In this document: in pieces, positions 1 through 8,344 of the stretch | Numbering within the stretch: position 1 is the first letter of the stretch | Layout: each line of letters opens with the position of its first letter | Origin: Candidatus Bathyarchaeota archaeon | Lineage (GTDB): Archaea; Thermoproteota; Bathyarchaeia; 40CM-2-53-6; CALIRQ01 | Direction of reading: 5' to 3' | Assembly: GCA_028275385.1 (NCBI GenBank) | Contig: JAPWUR010000004.1 | Coordinates: 1-34,591, forward strand | Length of the DNA: 34,591 nt | The notes under the pieces: generated by a model | The model's database searches: none | Told to the model about the DNA's origin: nothing | Seen by the model: the letters and a program-made list of their open reading frames with translations, nothing else | Program-made: the position numbers and the translations under genes

Positions 1-91
1 TTATCGCCCCGCCCGGCAGCCCGAATATCACCGATACGCCTTCCCTCTCGAGGGCCTTCACGAGGGCCCTTGAACCGGATAGTTCTAACAT
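1..91 (-). CDS. ilvB: Acetolactate synthase large subunit-like, N-terminal fragment cut by window edge
   Basis: Reading the minus strand from the ATG at 91 gives about 30 residues: MLELSGSRALVKALEREG followed by VSVIFGLPGGAI. This is the usual start of the thiamine-diphosphate-dependent acetolactate synthase family, where the G-x-P-G-G-A segment follows a first helix. The family makes acetolactate in branched-chain amino acid synthesis. The ORF continues out of the window, so its cofactor and catalytic parts cannot be seen. A related ThDP enzyme such as glyoxylate carboligase or sulfopyruvate decarboxylase is possible. A strong Shine-Dalgarno sequence (GGAGGTG) lies about 11 bases upstream of the ATG and decides the start. 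The gene is divergent from argG. Confidence 0.72.
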   Translation of the reverse strand, partial: MLELSGSRALVKALEREGVSVIFGLPGGAI

Positions 92-102
92 CTTTCACAA
101 AA

Positions 103-109
103 CACCTCC
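103..109 (-). promoter_or_regulatory. Shine-Dalgarno sequence of ilvB-like gene
   Basis: On the minus strand GGAGGTG precedes the ATG at 91 with about 11 bases between. It is one of the few strong SD sites in the window, where many genes look leaderless. It touches the base of the hairpin at 111-150. Confidence 0.7.
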
Positions 110-110
110 A

Positions 111-150
111 AGCCCAGCGCAGGATTGCGAATTTTGATCCGCGCTGGGCT
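111..150 (-). promoter_or_regulatory. Leader hairpin upstream of ilvB-like gene
   Basis: A perfect 10-base inverted repeat (AGCCCAGCGC / GCGCTGGGCT) extends by four more pairs around one bulged base, with an AT-rich loop. It lies in the 5' leader of the ilvB-like gene, and its 3' base abuts the Shine-Dalgarno sequence. A role in translational control, or in shielding the leader, is inference. No T-run follows it, so it is not an obvious terminator. Confidence 0.6.
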
Positions 151-255
151 CACGCAAGCAATACTACGAGGAGCGCGATCGCCAAGGGAGCCAAGTCTAG
201 GGCTCTGGGGGCAAGGATCGATTGGCCGAGGCGATCGTTGGACATTTGTCCTGTC

Positions 256-270
256 GGCTCCTCTGGAGCC
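256..270. repeat. Short perfect inverted repeat in the ilvB/argG intergenic region
   Basis: GGCTCC-TCT-GGAGCC lies about 20-35 bases from the central TATA-like element. That is roughly where transcription towards ilvB would start, so it could be an operator or the first leader hairpin. The rest of 151-410 shows no ORF or RNA gene that I recognise. Confidence 0.4.
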
Positions 271-288
271 TAAGGGAGGGGGGATTCC

Positions 289-298
289 CTATATAAAT
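289..298. promoter_or_regulatory. TATA box in ilvB/argG divergent region
   Basis: CTATATAAAT is a good archaeal TATA box and reads on both strands. For ilvB it would give a leader of about 175 nt. For argG it would give a leader of about 100 nt. Confidence 0.5.
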
Positions 299-381
299 GT
301 TAGCGAATCCTGGCCGATGGGATCCCCCGGGGCCCCAGCGCAACGCTCCCAGCGGCGCGCCCGCGGGCCCGCTCGAGCAAT

Positions 382-391
382 CTCTTTAAGG
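382..391 (+). promoter_or_regulatory. Proximal TATA-like element of argG
   Basis: CTCTTTAAGG is centred about 40 bases before the preferred argG ATG at 427 and 32 before the GTG at 418. This fits a very short leader or a leaderless transcript. Confidence 0.45.
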
Positions 392-426
392 GGAAGGGGG
401 ATTTATCTGAACCGAAAGTGATCCCG

Positions 427-1638
427 ATGAAGGAGCTCATAGTCCTCGCCTACTCGGGCGGTTTGGATACGTCCGTTGCGATAAAATGGATCCAGGAGAA
501 GTACGGCTTCGACGTGGTCACAATGACCCTCGACCTTGGGCAGGGGTCTGATTTCAAGCTCATAGAGGAGAAGGCCCTCAAGCTCGGCGCCGTGAGGCAT
601 TATTCCATCGACTCAAAGGAGGAGTTCGCGAACGAATACATATCGAGAGCCATAAAGGCCAATGCGCTTTACGAGGGCAAATACCCCCTCAGCACGGCGC
701 TCTCGAGGCCCCTGATATCCAAGAAGCTCGTGGAGATAGCTTGGAAGGAGGGGGCTGTTGGCGTGGCCCATGGATCCACCGGCAAGGGCAACGACCAGGT
801 CAGGTTCGAGGTCACCGTGAGGGCCTTGGACCCGAGCTTGAGGATAATAGCCCCCATAAGGGAGTGGGGGCTCAGCAGGCACGAGGAGATGGAATACGCG
901 AGGAGGCACGGCATACCGCTAAGCGAGGAGCTCGGGAAGACGTTCAGCGTTGATAAGAACCTTTGGGGGAGGTCCGTGGAGGGGGGGCCGCTCGAGGATC
1001 CGAGCGTGGAGCCCCCCGAGGGGGCCTTCGAATGGACGAGGGCGCCCTGGGATGCGCCGGATTCTCCCGCCTACGTTGAAATAGGCTTCGATGGCGGCTT
1101 GCCGGTGAGCTTGAACGGGGAAAGGAAGGGGTTGGTGGATCTTATATCCGAGCTCAATGCCCTCGCGGGATCTCACGGGGTCGGCCGAATAGATCATTTG
1201 GAGGATCGATTGGTTGGCATAAAATCCAGGGAGGTTTACGAGTGCCCGGCCGCGTTGACGATCATAGAGGCCCACGAGGATTTGGAAAAGGCCGTCCTAA
1301 CTAGGCATGAGTTGGAGTTCAAGCAAATGGTCGACTCGGCTTGGTCGAGGCTCGTGTACAATGGGCTATGGGTCGATCCGCTCAGGGAGGATTTGGAGGG
1401 CTTCATAGAGAGGACGCAGGAGCGGGTATCGGGGATCGTCAAGATGAAGCTATATAAGGGCAGCGCCTCCGTAGTCGGGAGGTCCTCGCGATTTTCCCTA
1501 TACGATATTGGCTTGGCGACCTATGGGGTGGAGACTACGTTCGATCAGAGGCTCTCAGAGGGCTTCGTGGAGATATGGGGCTTGGCATCGAAGGTGGCCA
1601 ACGCCGTCAGGAGGAGGGCATCGGGAACTGGTGCTTGA
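427..1638 (+). CDS. argG: Argininosuccinate synthase
   Basis: Joins citrulline and aspartate using ATP to give argininosuccinate, the penultimate step of arginine synthesis. From the ATG at 427 the protein starts MKELIVLAYSGGLDTSVAI, the PP-loop ATP-binding motif at its usual position. Further family segments are STGKGNDQVRFE and the EGGPLEDP region. About 403 residues is normal for the family. The ORF track starts at the GTG at 418, which adds only MIP; I prefer the ATG because it gives the common family start. argH follows after 3 bases, so the two consecutive pathway enzymes are surely co-transcribed. Confidence 0.96.
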   Translation: MKELIVLAYSGGLDTSVAIKWIQEKYGFDVVTMTLDLGQGSDFKLIEEKALKLGAVRHYSIDSKEEFANEYISRAIKANALYEGKYPLSTALSRPLISKKLVEIAWKEGAVGVAHGSTGKGNDQVRFEVTVRALDPSLRIIAPIREWGLSRHEEMEYARRHGIPLSEELGKTFSVDKNLWGRSVEGGPLEDPSVEPPEGAFEWTRAPWDAPDSPAYVEIGFDGGLPVSLNGERKGLVDLISELNALAGSHGVGRIDHLEDRLVGIKSREVYECPAALTIIEAHEDLEKAVLTRHELEFKQMVDSAWSRLVYNGLWVDPLREDLEGFIERTQERVSGIVKMKLYKGSASVVGRSSRFSLYDIGLATYGVETTFDQRLSEGFVEIWGLASKVANAVRRRASGTGA

Positions 1639-1641
1639 GCT

Positions 1642-3117
1642 TTGTCGGAAACGCTGAGGGGGGGAATACTCCCGTATATCAAACCCGAGGTCGTCGGGTA
1701 CATCTCCTCCGTGGATCAGGATGGGGGGATACTCGAGGAGCTGTTCGACATAAACATGGCGCATATCCTCATGCTCATCGAGGAGGGCATATTGGCCAAG
1801 GAGGTCGGGGCCAAGATCCTCAAGTCCCTCGCCGAGCTCAGGGGAACGATTAGATTGGATGGGGGCAAGGAGGATGCCTACGTTTGCATCGAGGACGAGG
1901 TTTCCACCATCGCGGGCGAGGGGGTAGGTGGGAACCTCAACTTAGCCAAGAGCAGGAACGATCAAATAGCGACCGCCCTCAGGATGAGGCTGCGCCGCGA
2001 GATCCTGGACCTGATCGGCCTGGGGGCTGACCTCCTGCGGGGGCTCTTGGAGCTCGCCGAGGGAGGCCTTTACTCCCTAATGCCGGGCTATACGCACCTC
2101 AGGGTCGCCCAACCGATAACCTTGGCCCATTACGCTATCGCCCAGTTCGATGCCCTCGCTAGGGATATCGAGAGGTTGATGGAGGCCTATGGGAGGATAA
2201 ACAAATGCCCGATGGGCGCCGCAGCGTTGGCGACGACCAGCTTCCCGATAAACCGCCATAGGGTCAGCGAGCTGCTGGGCTTCGATGGCCTCGTGGAGAA
2301 TTCATTGGATGCGGTCGGGGATAGGGATTTCGCCCTGGAGGCCCTAGCGGACCTCTCTATAATGGCTTGGCATTTGATCAGGTTCTTGGAAGACCTGATA
2401 CTTTATTCCACCCCGGAGTTCTCGATATTTGAGCTCCCGCCCGGCTTCTCCTCCACGAGCAGCATAATGCCCCAGAAGAGGAATCCGGACATGTTGGAGG
2501 TGATGCGGGCGAGGCTATCGGCGATCCTCGGGGATCTCGCGGCCGCTTTCTCAATCCTGAAGGCCCTGCCCTCGGGATATAACTTGGATTTCCAGGAGCT
2601 GACCCCAAGGCTTTGGAGCGGCGTGGATGAATTGAAGAGGGCCATCCCATTGCTCTCGGAGATGGTCCCGAAGGTCAAGGTCGTGGGGGGCGCTGAGGGA
2701 AGATTATCAGCGCAGTTCGCTACCGCCTCGGAGCTTGCCAACTTCCTATACTCCAAGCATCGGATACCGTTCAGATCCGCCTACAGGATAGTCGGCGAGA
2801 TATGCGGGATCCTATATGAAAGTGGAAAGGGGATGTCGGATCTCTCCCCGGAATTGCTCAAGGAGGTCGCCAAGAGGAGGGCCGGCGTGGAGCTTGATCT
2901 GGATTCTGGGGAATTGGGGCGGGTGATCGATCCCAGGAGGTTCGTGGAATCCCACAGGGTTATCGGCGGCCCATCCCCGGAGAGGGTGAGGGAGGCCATT
3001 GAGAGGAGGCGCGCGGGGCTTGAGAGGATCTCGGACTTCCTGGATCGGAGGAGGGAGGCTCTGAGGCGCTCCAAGGAGCTCCTTGAGGCGAGGGTCAGGT
3101 CGATAATAGGGCTCTGA
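1642..3117 (+). CDS. argH: Argininosuccinate lyase
   Basis: Splits argininosuccinate into arginine and fumarate. The fumarase/aspartase-superfamily signature SSIMPQKRNPDMLE is present, as are AKSRNDQIATALRM, the conserved substrate-binding segment near residue 110, and the TTSFPINRHRVSELLGF segment. At 491 residues it is full length, with the usual helical C-terminal tail. The start is TTG three bases after the argG stop; no nearer ATG fits. The last 23 bases overlap the 3' end of the convergent presenilin-like gene, so the two transcripts are antisense to each other at their ends. Confidence 0.96.
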   Translation: MSETLRGGILPYIKPEVVGYISSVDQDGGILEELFDINMAHILMLIEEGILAKEVGAKILKSLAELRGTIRLDGGKEDAYVCIEDEVSTIAGEGVGGNLNLAKSRNDQIATALRMRLRREILDLIGLGADLLRGLLELAEGGLYSLMPGYTHLRVAQPITLAHYAIAQFDALARDIERLMEAYGRINKCPMGAAALATTSFPINRHRVSELLGFDGLVENSLDAVGDRDFALEALADLSIMAWHLIRFLEDLILYSTPEFSIFELPPGFSSTSSIMPQKRNPDMLEVMRARLSAILGDLAAAFSILKALPSGYNLDFQELTPRLWSGVDELKRAIPLLSEMVPKVKVVGGAEGRLSAQFATASELANFLYSKHRIPFRSAYRIVGEICGILYESGKGMSDLSPELLKEVAKRRAGVELDLDSGELGRVIDPRRFVESHRVIGGPSPERVREAIERRRAGLERISDFLDRRREALRRSKELLEARVRSIIGL

Positions 3118-3961
3118 GGATCTCCAATACCCCGATCATGGAAAGGCCAGATAATATGGCGAGGGGCAATCCCGGGAAGATAGACCTCCTGTTGAGCGCC
3201 CTCAAGCCCGCCCAAAGGCCCGCTATTAAACCCAGGCTCGAGAGCAGGTAATGCAGGGGGCCGAAGTTCACCATGGCCCCCCCGGCCAGCATAGAATAGA
3301 AGACCAAATCCCCCATCCCGATTGTTACCCCCCGATAGGTCAGGGTCGCCCCCGGGAACTCCTCGAGGGGGGATATCTCGGCGATCTTCCCTATCGGGCC
3401 CCTGAAGACCGCCACCATATCGTAAACCGCCAGCGCTAGGAGCAGGGCGATCGAGGTAAGCAACGGGATGGAGCTCCCCAGGAAGGTCCCGATCATCGCG
3501 CCCAGCACTGCGATCGACGCCGCCTTAATGGGCTCGCCCCCCCTTAACGATCCATAGACCAATGCCGCGGCTATTGGCAACGCTATGATCGCCTTATCGG
3601 GCTCGGCGCTGGGCCAGAGCGCTTGGAGGAAAAGCCCAACGCTCCAATCTGAGGCGAAAAGGGAGACCAGCGCCACCGCGAGCCTCATTGAATATTTCAC
3701 TAGCTTGGAGAATCCGTACTTGAGCAGGAGATATAGCGCGGTCGCAGAGCCGGCCAGGATTGCTATGAAATAAACTGCGTTCAAAGCGGCCCCCCCAGGG
3801 CTCTCCTCGAAGATCGTTATGGGCTCTATCTCGAGCTTGGAATGATATATGGGATACGAGAGGAGGCCTGTGGTGAGGAGGGAGAGGATCGCCGGGCAGA
3901 TGTGCCGCGCATTGATCCTGAACTCCTCCGCCGGTTCGCTCAATTCGGGGCCGGCGCCCAA
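3095..3961 (-). CDS. Presenilin/signal-peptide-peptidase-like intramembrane aspartyl protease
   Basis: A polytopic membrane protein of about 288 residues, predicted to have nine membrane segments. It carries both catalytic motifs of the A22 family: YD (Tyr180-Asp181, in LALAVYDMVAVF) and GxGD (Gly215-Asp218, in TIGMGDLVFYS), on adjacent segments separated by a short loop. In the position of the C-terminal PAL motif the protein reads GLPLAI (around residue 265). The family cuts peptides within the membrane; archaeal members are single-subunit proteases. The N-terminus (about residues 1-20) is polar, so the true start may lie inside the TTG-initiated ORF. It sits 12 bases downstream of the beta-CASP RNase gene on the same strand and probably shares its transcript. 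The substrate is unknown. Confidence 0.82.
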   Translation of the reverse strand: MGAGPELSEPAEEFRINARHICPAILSLLTTGLLSYPIYHSKLEIEPITIFEESPGGAALNAVYFIAILAGSATALYLLLKYGFSKLVKYSMRLAVALVSLFASDWSVGLFLQALWPSAEPDKAIIALPIAAALVYGSLRGGEPIKAASIAVLGAMIGTFLGSSIPLLTSIALLLALAVYDMVAVFRGPIGKIAEISPLEEFPGATLTYRGVTIGMGDLVFYSMLAGGAMVNFGPLHYLLSSLGLIAGLWAGLRALNRRSIFPGLPLAILSGLSMIGVLEILRALLST

Positions 3962-3973
3962 GGGTTCTCGCCT

Positions 3974-5245
3974 TCACCCAATCTTGTGGATATCCCCTGG
4001 CCTCGGCGCGTGGGCCTCCAAACCCAGTTCCCCGGAGGCCCAGCTGGCCAGCCTTTCGCAATTCCCCTCCGCGCCGTGTACCACGAATACCTTCGCCCTC
4101 CCATCCAGCTTCGAGAGGATGGTCTCCAGATCCGAACGACCGCAATGGGAGGAGAATGCGAACTTATCCACCTCGGCCAGGACCTTCCTCTCCTTTCCCT
4201 TTATAACGAACCTCTTCTTATCCAAAAGGATGCTCCCCGGCGTCCCCGGGATCTGGAAGCTTACTAGGTAAATGGCATTGCGCTCATCCTGGGAGATCGA
4301 TTCCATATAGAAGACGGCCGCCCCGCCTTTCAACATGCCGGCCGGGGAGATTATGACCGATGGCGTTTTCACGGCGAGCCTTCGCTCGCGCCAATCGTTG
4401 ATCCACCTCGCGTTCCTAACAGCCCTCTCGAAAAGCTCGAAGTCCCGAAGCGACTCCGGATGCCCCGCGAGCAATTCAATCGCATCCAAGGCCATCCCGT
4501 CCACGTAGACTGGGTAATCGAAACCGTGGGCCTCCAGTATCAGCAATACCTCCTGCGATCTCCCAACACCGAAGGCCGGGACGAGGACCGTCCCGCCCCT
4601 TTCCACGACCTCCCTGCACCTGGAGACGAACTCCTTCTCCAGCTCCTCCCTATCCGGGTGATCCTCGTTCGCATAGGTGCTCTCGATCACGATGGCGTCC
4701 AAATCCGAAGGCGCTCGATCGGCCCCGCTCAAGAGCCTGCTCGGCTTGGTGTTGAAATCCCCGGTATAGAGCAGCCTCTTCCCCTCCGCCTCTATTAGGA
4801 TTTGGCAACTCCCGGGTATATGCCCGGCGTTTAGGAACGTGACCTCGATCCCGTTTATCTCAAATGGCTCCGAATACCTATGCCCCACGGCGTGGCCCAT
4901 CATGCCCTTCAGGTCCACGTATTCGTATGGGAGATAGTAGCCGCTCAAATGGAGGAAATCCTTTATGAGGAGGTCCGAAAATTTGAAGGTGGGCTCCACG
5001 GCGTGGACCGGGATGCCGTTCCTTATGTAGAAGAGCGGGATCAGCCCGCTATGATCCAAATGGGCATGCGTAAGCAGGATCGCATCCACTTCCTTGGCCG
5101 GTATATGGGCCGGGAAGCCTATCTCATCGTCCAGCAATACCCCATAATCCATAAGGACGCATTTGCCCCCGGCTCGGAGGGCCACGGCGGACCTCCCCAC
5201 CTCGGAGCATGCGCCCAAGAATCGCAACTCCATCCGATATTCCAC
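3974..5245 (-). CDS. Metallo-beta-lactamase beta-CASP ribonuclease (aCPSF2/RNase J-like)
   Basis: A 423-residue zinc-dependent ribonuclease of the beta-CASP group, acting in archaeal RNA processing or decay. Metallo-beta-lactamase motifs appear in order: LMDYGV; HAHLDHSG (about residue 60); NAGHIPGS; and YTGDFN. The beta-CASP motifs are the acidic IESTYA segment, then SSHCGRSD (motif B His) and FVVHGAEGN (motif C His). No N-terminal KH domains are present, so it is not aCPSF1. The length fits the shorter aCPSF2 type. The start ATG at 5245 is used here; an internal ATG four codons later (MELRFLGACSEVG) fits the family even better. Upstream is tgtA, downstream the presenilin-like gene. Confidence 0.9.
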   Translation of the reverse strand: MEYRMELRFLGACSEVGRSAVALRAGGKCVLMDYGVLLDDEIGFPAHIPAKEVDAILLTHAHLDHSGLIPLFYIRNGIPVHAVEPTFKFSDLLIKDFLHLSGYYLPYEYVDLKGMMGHAVGHRYSEPFEINGIEVTFLNAGHIPGSCQILIEAEGKRLLYTGDFNTKPSRLLSGADRAPSDLDAIVIESTYANEDHPDREELEKEFVSRCREVVERGGTVLVPAFGVGRSQEVLLILEAHGFDYPVYVDGMALDAIELLAGHPESLRDFELFERAVRNARWINDWRERRLAVKTPSVIISPAGMLKGGAAVFYMESISQDERNAIYLVSFQIPGTPGSILLDKKRFVIKGKERKVLAEVDKFAFSSHCGRSDLETILSKLDGRAKVFVVHGAEGNCERLASWASGELGLEAHAPRPGDIHKIG

Positions 5246-5286
5246 CCATAATCATCCGCTTCCCTAGAGGGGGCGCCCCCTCGCGC

Positions 5287-6867
5287 TTAAATATGTTTTG
5301 CCGACCCCGTCCTTGCCCCGGTTCGGCCCCCAGGTCCCAAATCTACGTTAATTTCAAGCGGGATGCCCAACTCCTCGCAGATATCCTTGAGCCTTTGAAG
5401 GGGGCGCCCTGAGATCCGGAGCGATGATATCCTCACCCCCCTATTCCTCCTCAGGAACTCCCTGAAGACCGAGATCGCCTCCTCGGGGACCTCCTCAATG
5501 GTCCCCGATCCTTCCGTTTGAAACAGCGGGAACGATTCCAATAATTCCCATGGCACGAACCCATATGGGTTTATCAGCTTGAAGAAGCGGGTCCTCCGGA
5601 TCTCCTCCTCGCCCAGGCGCTTGATGGGATCGGATCCGGAGTATACGATCAATTCATCCACCCCCTCCGGGATTGAGTACCTTTCCAGGAAGCGCTTCCA
5701 ATAGCGCTGGATCTCGGGCCTCCAGATATCCAAGCGATCGAAGTAGAATATGCCGCCATCCTTGGTGGATGGCGAATGCCTCTCCAGCAGATCGGAATAG
5801 GAGCTCATCCCGGCGAAGGCCCTGAATAAGGCCGGGTGGGCCCTGGCCCTCTGCCCCAAGAGCTCCCAGAGGGAGCCGTCGGAGATCGCTTGCTTTATCC
5901 TGCGGAGCTCCTCGATGCACGCGTTTAGATTGTGCTCGGCCAAGAAGCGCTCGATGAAACCCTTATCGCATTTGAGCACCTCGGAGGGCTCGTACTCGGA
6001 GCAGGCGCTACAGGAGCAGGGGAAGTACTTGAGCTCCTCCAGCCTCATGGTGCCGTATTCCGTCATGTATCGCCCTTCCCTAGCGAATAGGGCATAGGAG
6101 GCGGAATCGAAGAGGTCGCACCCTAACGCGACGGCTAGGGAGAACATGGATGGGTGGCCAGCGCCGAAGAGGTGAAGGGGCTTCGATGGAGGTATTATCG
6201 ACCTAACGGTCGCTATCATCTTCGATAGGAGGTCGTACCTATATTGCTTCAGTATTTGCGTCGGGCTCCCGAGGGCGAGTATATGAAATGGGAGGGAGGA
6301 CATCTTCAGGGCCGAGGACGCGAGGAGGTCCAAGTGGGTCCCCCCTTGGATCGGGCCGATCCACAGCATATTCTCATCGGATATTATCCCGAAGGCCTCC
6401 TCCGCCCTCCTGTGGGTCTCCAAAACCCCGCGCTCGGCCTCCTCCCTATTTGCCCCATATGGCGTTGGTATATCCAAGATGACGCCTATATCGCTGCCGA
6501 TCGATTCCTGGAACCTCACTATCTCATCGGGGGCCGAATCGATTCCACCGTATACGAGGATCTGATAGGCCCCGGAGTCCGTCGCGATTATGCCGTCATA
6601 ATCGAGGAAGCGATGCACGCCCTTGTCAACTACGGCATCTCCGAAATTCTTCTTCAGGATATGCGCGTTCACCATTATCGCCCCGAGCCCGAATCGCTCC
6701 CTGAGCTCGCGGGGCGAGATCGGCTGCGTTAACGGGTTGACGACGGGGAACATATAGGGCGTTTCCAAGACCCCCCTCTCGGTCCAAAGCCTCCCGATCC
6801 TCCCCATCAAATCCTTCTCGGGGGTTTGCTCGAATGGATCGAGCCGGGGCCCATCCCGATCGGCCAA
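5287..6867 (-). CDS. tgtA: Archaeosine tRNA-guanine transglycosylase, short form
   Basis: Exchanges guanine-15 of the tRNA D-loop for preQ0, the first tRNA-level step to archaeosine. Archaeal TGT features are GRIGRLWTERGVLETPYMFPV near the N-terminus; the catalytic segment around ATDSGAYQILVYGGID; LDIPTPYG, with the nucleophile aspartate; and the zinc site PCSCSACSEYEP followed by the downstream His. The C-terminal part (about residue 370 on) resembles the helper domain found in TGT and ArcS. The protein stops at 526 residues, and I see no PUA domain at the end, although family members near 580 residues usually have one. The TTG start at 6867 gives 20 residues before GRIG, typical of the family; an internal ATG at 6807 is the alternative. 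Confidence 0.92.
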   Translation of the reverse strand: MADRDGPRLDPFEQTPEKDLMGRIGRLWTERGVLETPYMFPVVNPLTQPISPRELRERFGLGAIMVNAHILKKNFGDAVVDKGVHRFLDYDGIIATDSGAYQILVYGGIDSAPDEIVRFQESIGSDIGVILDIPTPYGANREEAERGVLETHRRAEEAFGIISDENMLWIGPIQGGTHLDLLASSALKMSSLPFHILALGSPTQILKQYRYDLLSKMIATVRSIIPPSKPLHLFGAGHPSMFSLAVALGCDLFDSASYALFAREGRYMTEYGTMRLEELKYFPCSCSACSEYEPSEVLKCDKGFIERFLAEHNLNACIEELRRIKQAISDGSLWELLGQRARAHPALFRAFAGMSSYSDLLERHSPSTKDGGIFYFDRLDIWRPEIQRYWKRFLERYSIPEGVDELIVYSGSDPIKRLGEEEIRRTRFFKLINPYGFVPWELLESFPLFQTEGSGTIEEVPEEAISVFREFLRRNRGVRISSLRISGRPLQRLKDICEELGIPLEINVDLGPGGRTGARTGSAKHI

Positions 6868-6924
6868 CGTTTATTATCCCCATTGCGCATTGGATTTGCC
6901 ACGAAGCCGGGAACATGATCGGCC

Positions 6925-7650
6925 TTGCCTTATAAAGTGATTTCCCTATCGCCGGCCCAGATCGGGGCGCTCAGGGATCCGATCCTAGTGGAGGGGCTGC
7001 CCGGGGTGGGCTTGGTCGGCCATATGGCCGTGGAGCATTTGATAAAGGCCTATAGGGCAAGGCCCATTTTCCAAATCCTGTCCACGGAGTTCCAGCCGAT
7101 CTCGATGGTCGAGGATGGGGACTTGAGGCCGCAGAGGAACGAGCTATACCTCCTCAGCGATGCCTCAATCCCCAGGGATCTAATATTGCTATTCGGGAAT
7201 GCCCAAGCCAGCAATCCGAGCGGCCAATACGAATTGGCGGAATGCGCTTTGGAGTTGGCCAAGGGCATGGGATGTCGCCTCGTGATCACGCTCGGTGGGT
7301 TGAAGAGGGATTCCATAACGATGGCGCCGCGGATCTTTTGCACGGCCACGGACCCCAAGTTGCTAAGCATGGCCCTTTCGAAGGGAGCGGGGATACTTCA
7401 AGGGCGCGTATTCGGGGCCGCGGGCATATTGGTTGGATTGGCGGAGTTGATGGGGATATCCGGGCTTTGCCTATTGGCCGAGACCCCGGGCTTCTTCGGC
7501 GATGCCATCGCGGCCAAGGCCATCCTCACGTTCCTCTCGAGGCTCCTTGGCGCCGAGTTGGATATCGAGGAGCTGGACGCCAAGGCGAGGGGGCTGGCGG
7601 ATGCTCTGGAGAAAATGGCCAGGGCCGGCGAAGGGGCCGAGGTCGTCTAA
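6925..7650 (+). CDS. PAC2-family protein (proteasome assembly chaperone-like)
   Basis: A 241-residue PAC2/DUF75 protein. The recognisable parts are the N-terminal PILVEGLPGVGLVGHMAVEH segment, the central LVITLGGL strand, and the RVFGAAGILVGLAELMGISG to LLAETPGFFGDAIAAKAIL stretch. Archaeal relatives (PbaA/PbaB) assist 20S proteasome assembly. This protein ends in GAEVV and lacks the HbYX tail used by PbaB to dock on the proteasome, so that role is uncertain. The start is TTG; a nearby ATG at 6915 runs into a stop in its own frame. It is divergent from tgtA, and its last 4 bases overlap the convergent Lsm gene. Confidence 0.85.
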   Translation: MPYKVISLSPAQIGALRDPILVEGLPGVGLVGHMAVEHLIKAYRARPIFQILSTEFQPISMVEDGDLRPQRNELYLLSDASIPRDLILLFGNAQASNPSGQYELAECALELAKGMGCRLVITLGGLKRDSITMAPRIFCTATDPKLLSMALSKGAGILQGRVFGAAGILVGLAELMGISGLCLLAETPGFFGDAIAAKAILTFLSRLLGAELDIEELDAKARGLADALEKMARAGEGAEVV

Positions 7651-8078
7651 GCCGCCCTCGACCTCTCCCTTACGAACTCTTCGTATATCCTCTTAACCCT
7701 CTCCGCGGTCGGGCCGCTGCCCTCTATCAACCCGCTCTCGCCGACCCTGATCTTATCCATGACCACTATGGTCCCGGAGCCCTCGACGATCTTGACCATG
7801 CGCGGGAAAACCCTCTCCAACCTCATGGCCAGCGCTTCCAAGTCGAAGGGCTTCTCGGCGCTATATATCTCCAGGATCGCGCTGCCATTTATGAAGAGCT
7901 TGTGGATGCTCCTCCCGCTCTGATCCTTCGCATCGGTTAAGCAAACGCTCATGGAGCTCGCGTTGACGCCGGAGAGGATCCCGGAATATACTTTGCCGTT
8001 AACTGTTTCAACCGTTACATTTTTGTTCAGGAGCTGGGAAAGCTCCTCGAAGAACTTCCTTTCCCCCACCCCCGACAA
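7647..8078 (-). CDS. Sm-like (Lsm) protein with C-terminal extension, SmAP3-like
   Basis: Residues about 10-75 form an Sm fold. The Sm1 part has GKVYSGILSGVNASSMSVCL, and the Sm2 part has HKLFINGSAILEIYS. A C-terminal domain of about 65 residues follows (FDLEALAMRLERVFP to TAERVKRIYEEFVRER). This two-part layout is that of the archaeal SmAP3 type rather than the short Lsm1/Lsm2 proteins. Such proteins form ring oligomers and probably bind RNA. The start is TTG at 8078, with a GTG three codons downstream as alternative. It lies 17 bases after the DUF1922 zinc-ribbon gene on the same strand, and probably in one operon with it and the kinase gene. Confidence 0.88.
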   Translation of the reverse strand: MSGVGERKFFEELSQLLNKNVTVETVNGKVYSGILSGVNASSMSVCLTDAKDQSGRSIHKLFINGSAILEIYSAEKPFDLEALAMRLERVFPRMVKIVEGSGTIVVMDKIRVGESGLIEGSGPTAERVKRIYEEFVRERSRAA

Positions 8079-8095
8079 TTTCCGACCACCAAGCC

Positions 8096-8344
8096 CTATT
8101 GGGTCCCCCTCCTTAAATCCTTATGTCGGGAGGGGCCCGATCCGATCCCCCTCGACTTCAGGGCCCCCAGGATCTTGCGGATCTCCTCCGGGGATTCCGA
8201 GGAGGCTATCGGGGGATTGGTGGAAATCCTTTGCCTATGCCCGCAGGATGGGCAGGTGCGGCTGGCTGAGCCGGAGCGGGCCAAGGTCAACCTCCCGCAT
8301 TTCTCACATCGTATTATCAAATACCTTTTCGTCCCTGGGGCCAA
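8096..8344 (-). CDS. Small zinc-ribbon protein, DUF1922-like
   Basis: The core YLIIRCEKCGRLTLARSGSA followed by SRTCPSCGHRQRIS has two CxxC pairs (RCEKCG and TCPSCG), a four-cysteine zinc ribbon. The pattern matches the archaeal DUF1922 family as I recall it, whose members begin almost directly with YLI. I chose the TTG at 8344, which has GGAGGA just before it and overlaps the kinase gene by 28 bases. The ORF track starts 20 codons earlier at 8404, inside the kinase gene. The helical tail (SPEEIRKILGALKSRGI) is also seen in the family. Function is unknown; nucleic-acid binding is a guess from the fold and the Lsm neighbour. Confidence 0.7.
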   Translation of the reverse strand: MAPGTKRYLIIRCEKCGRLTLARSGSASRTCPSCGHRQRISTNPPIASSESPEEIRKILGALKSRGIGSGPSRHKDLRRGTQ

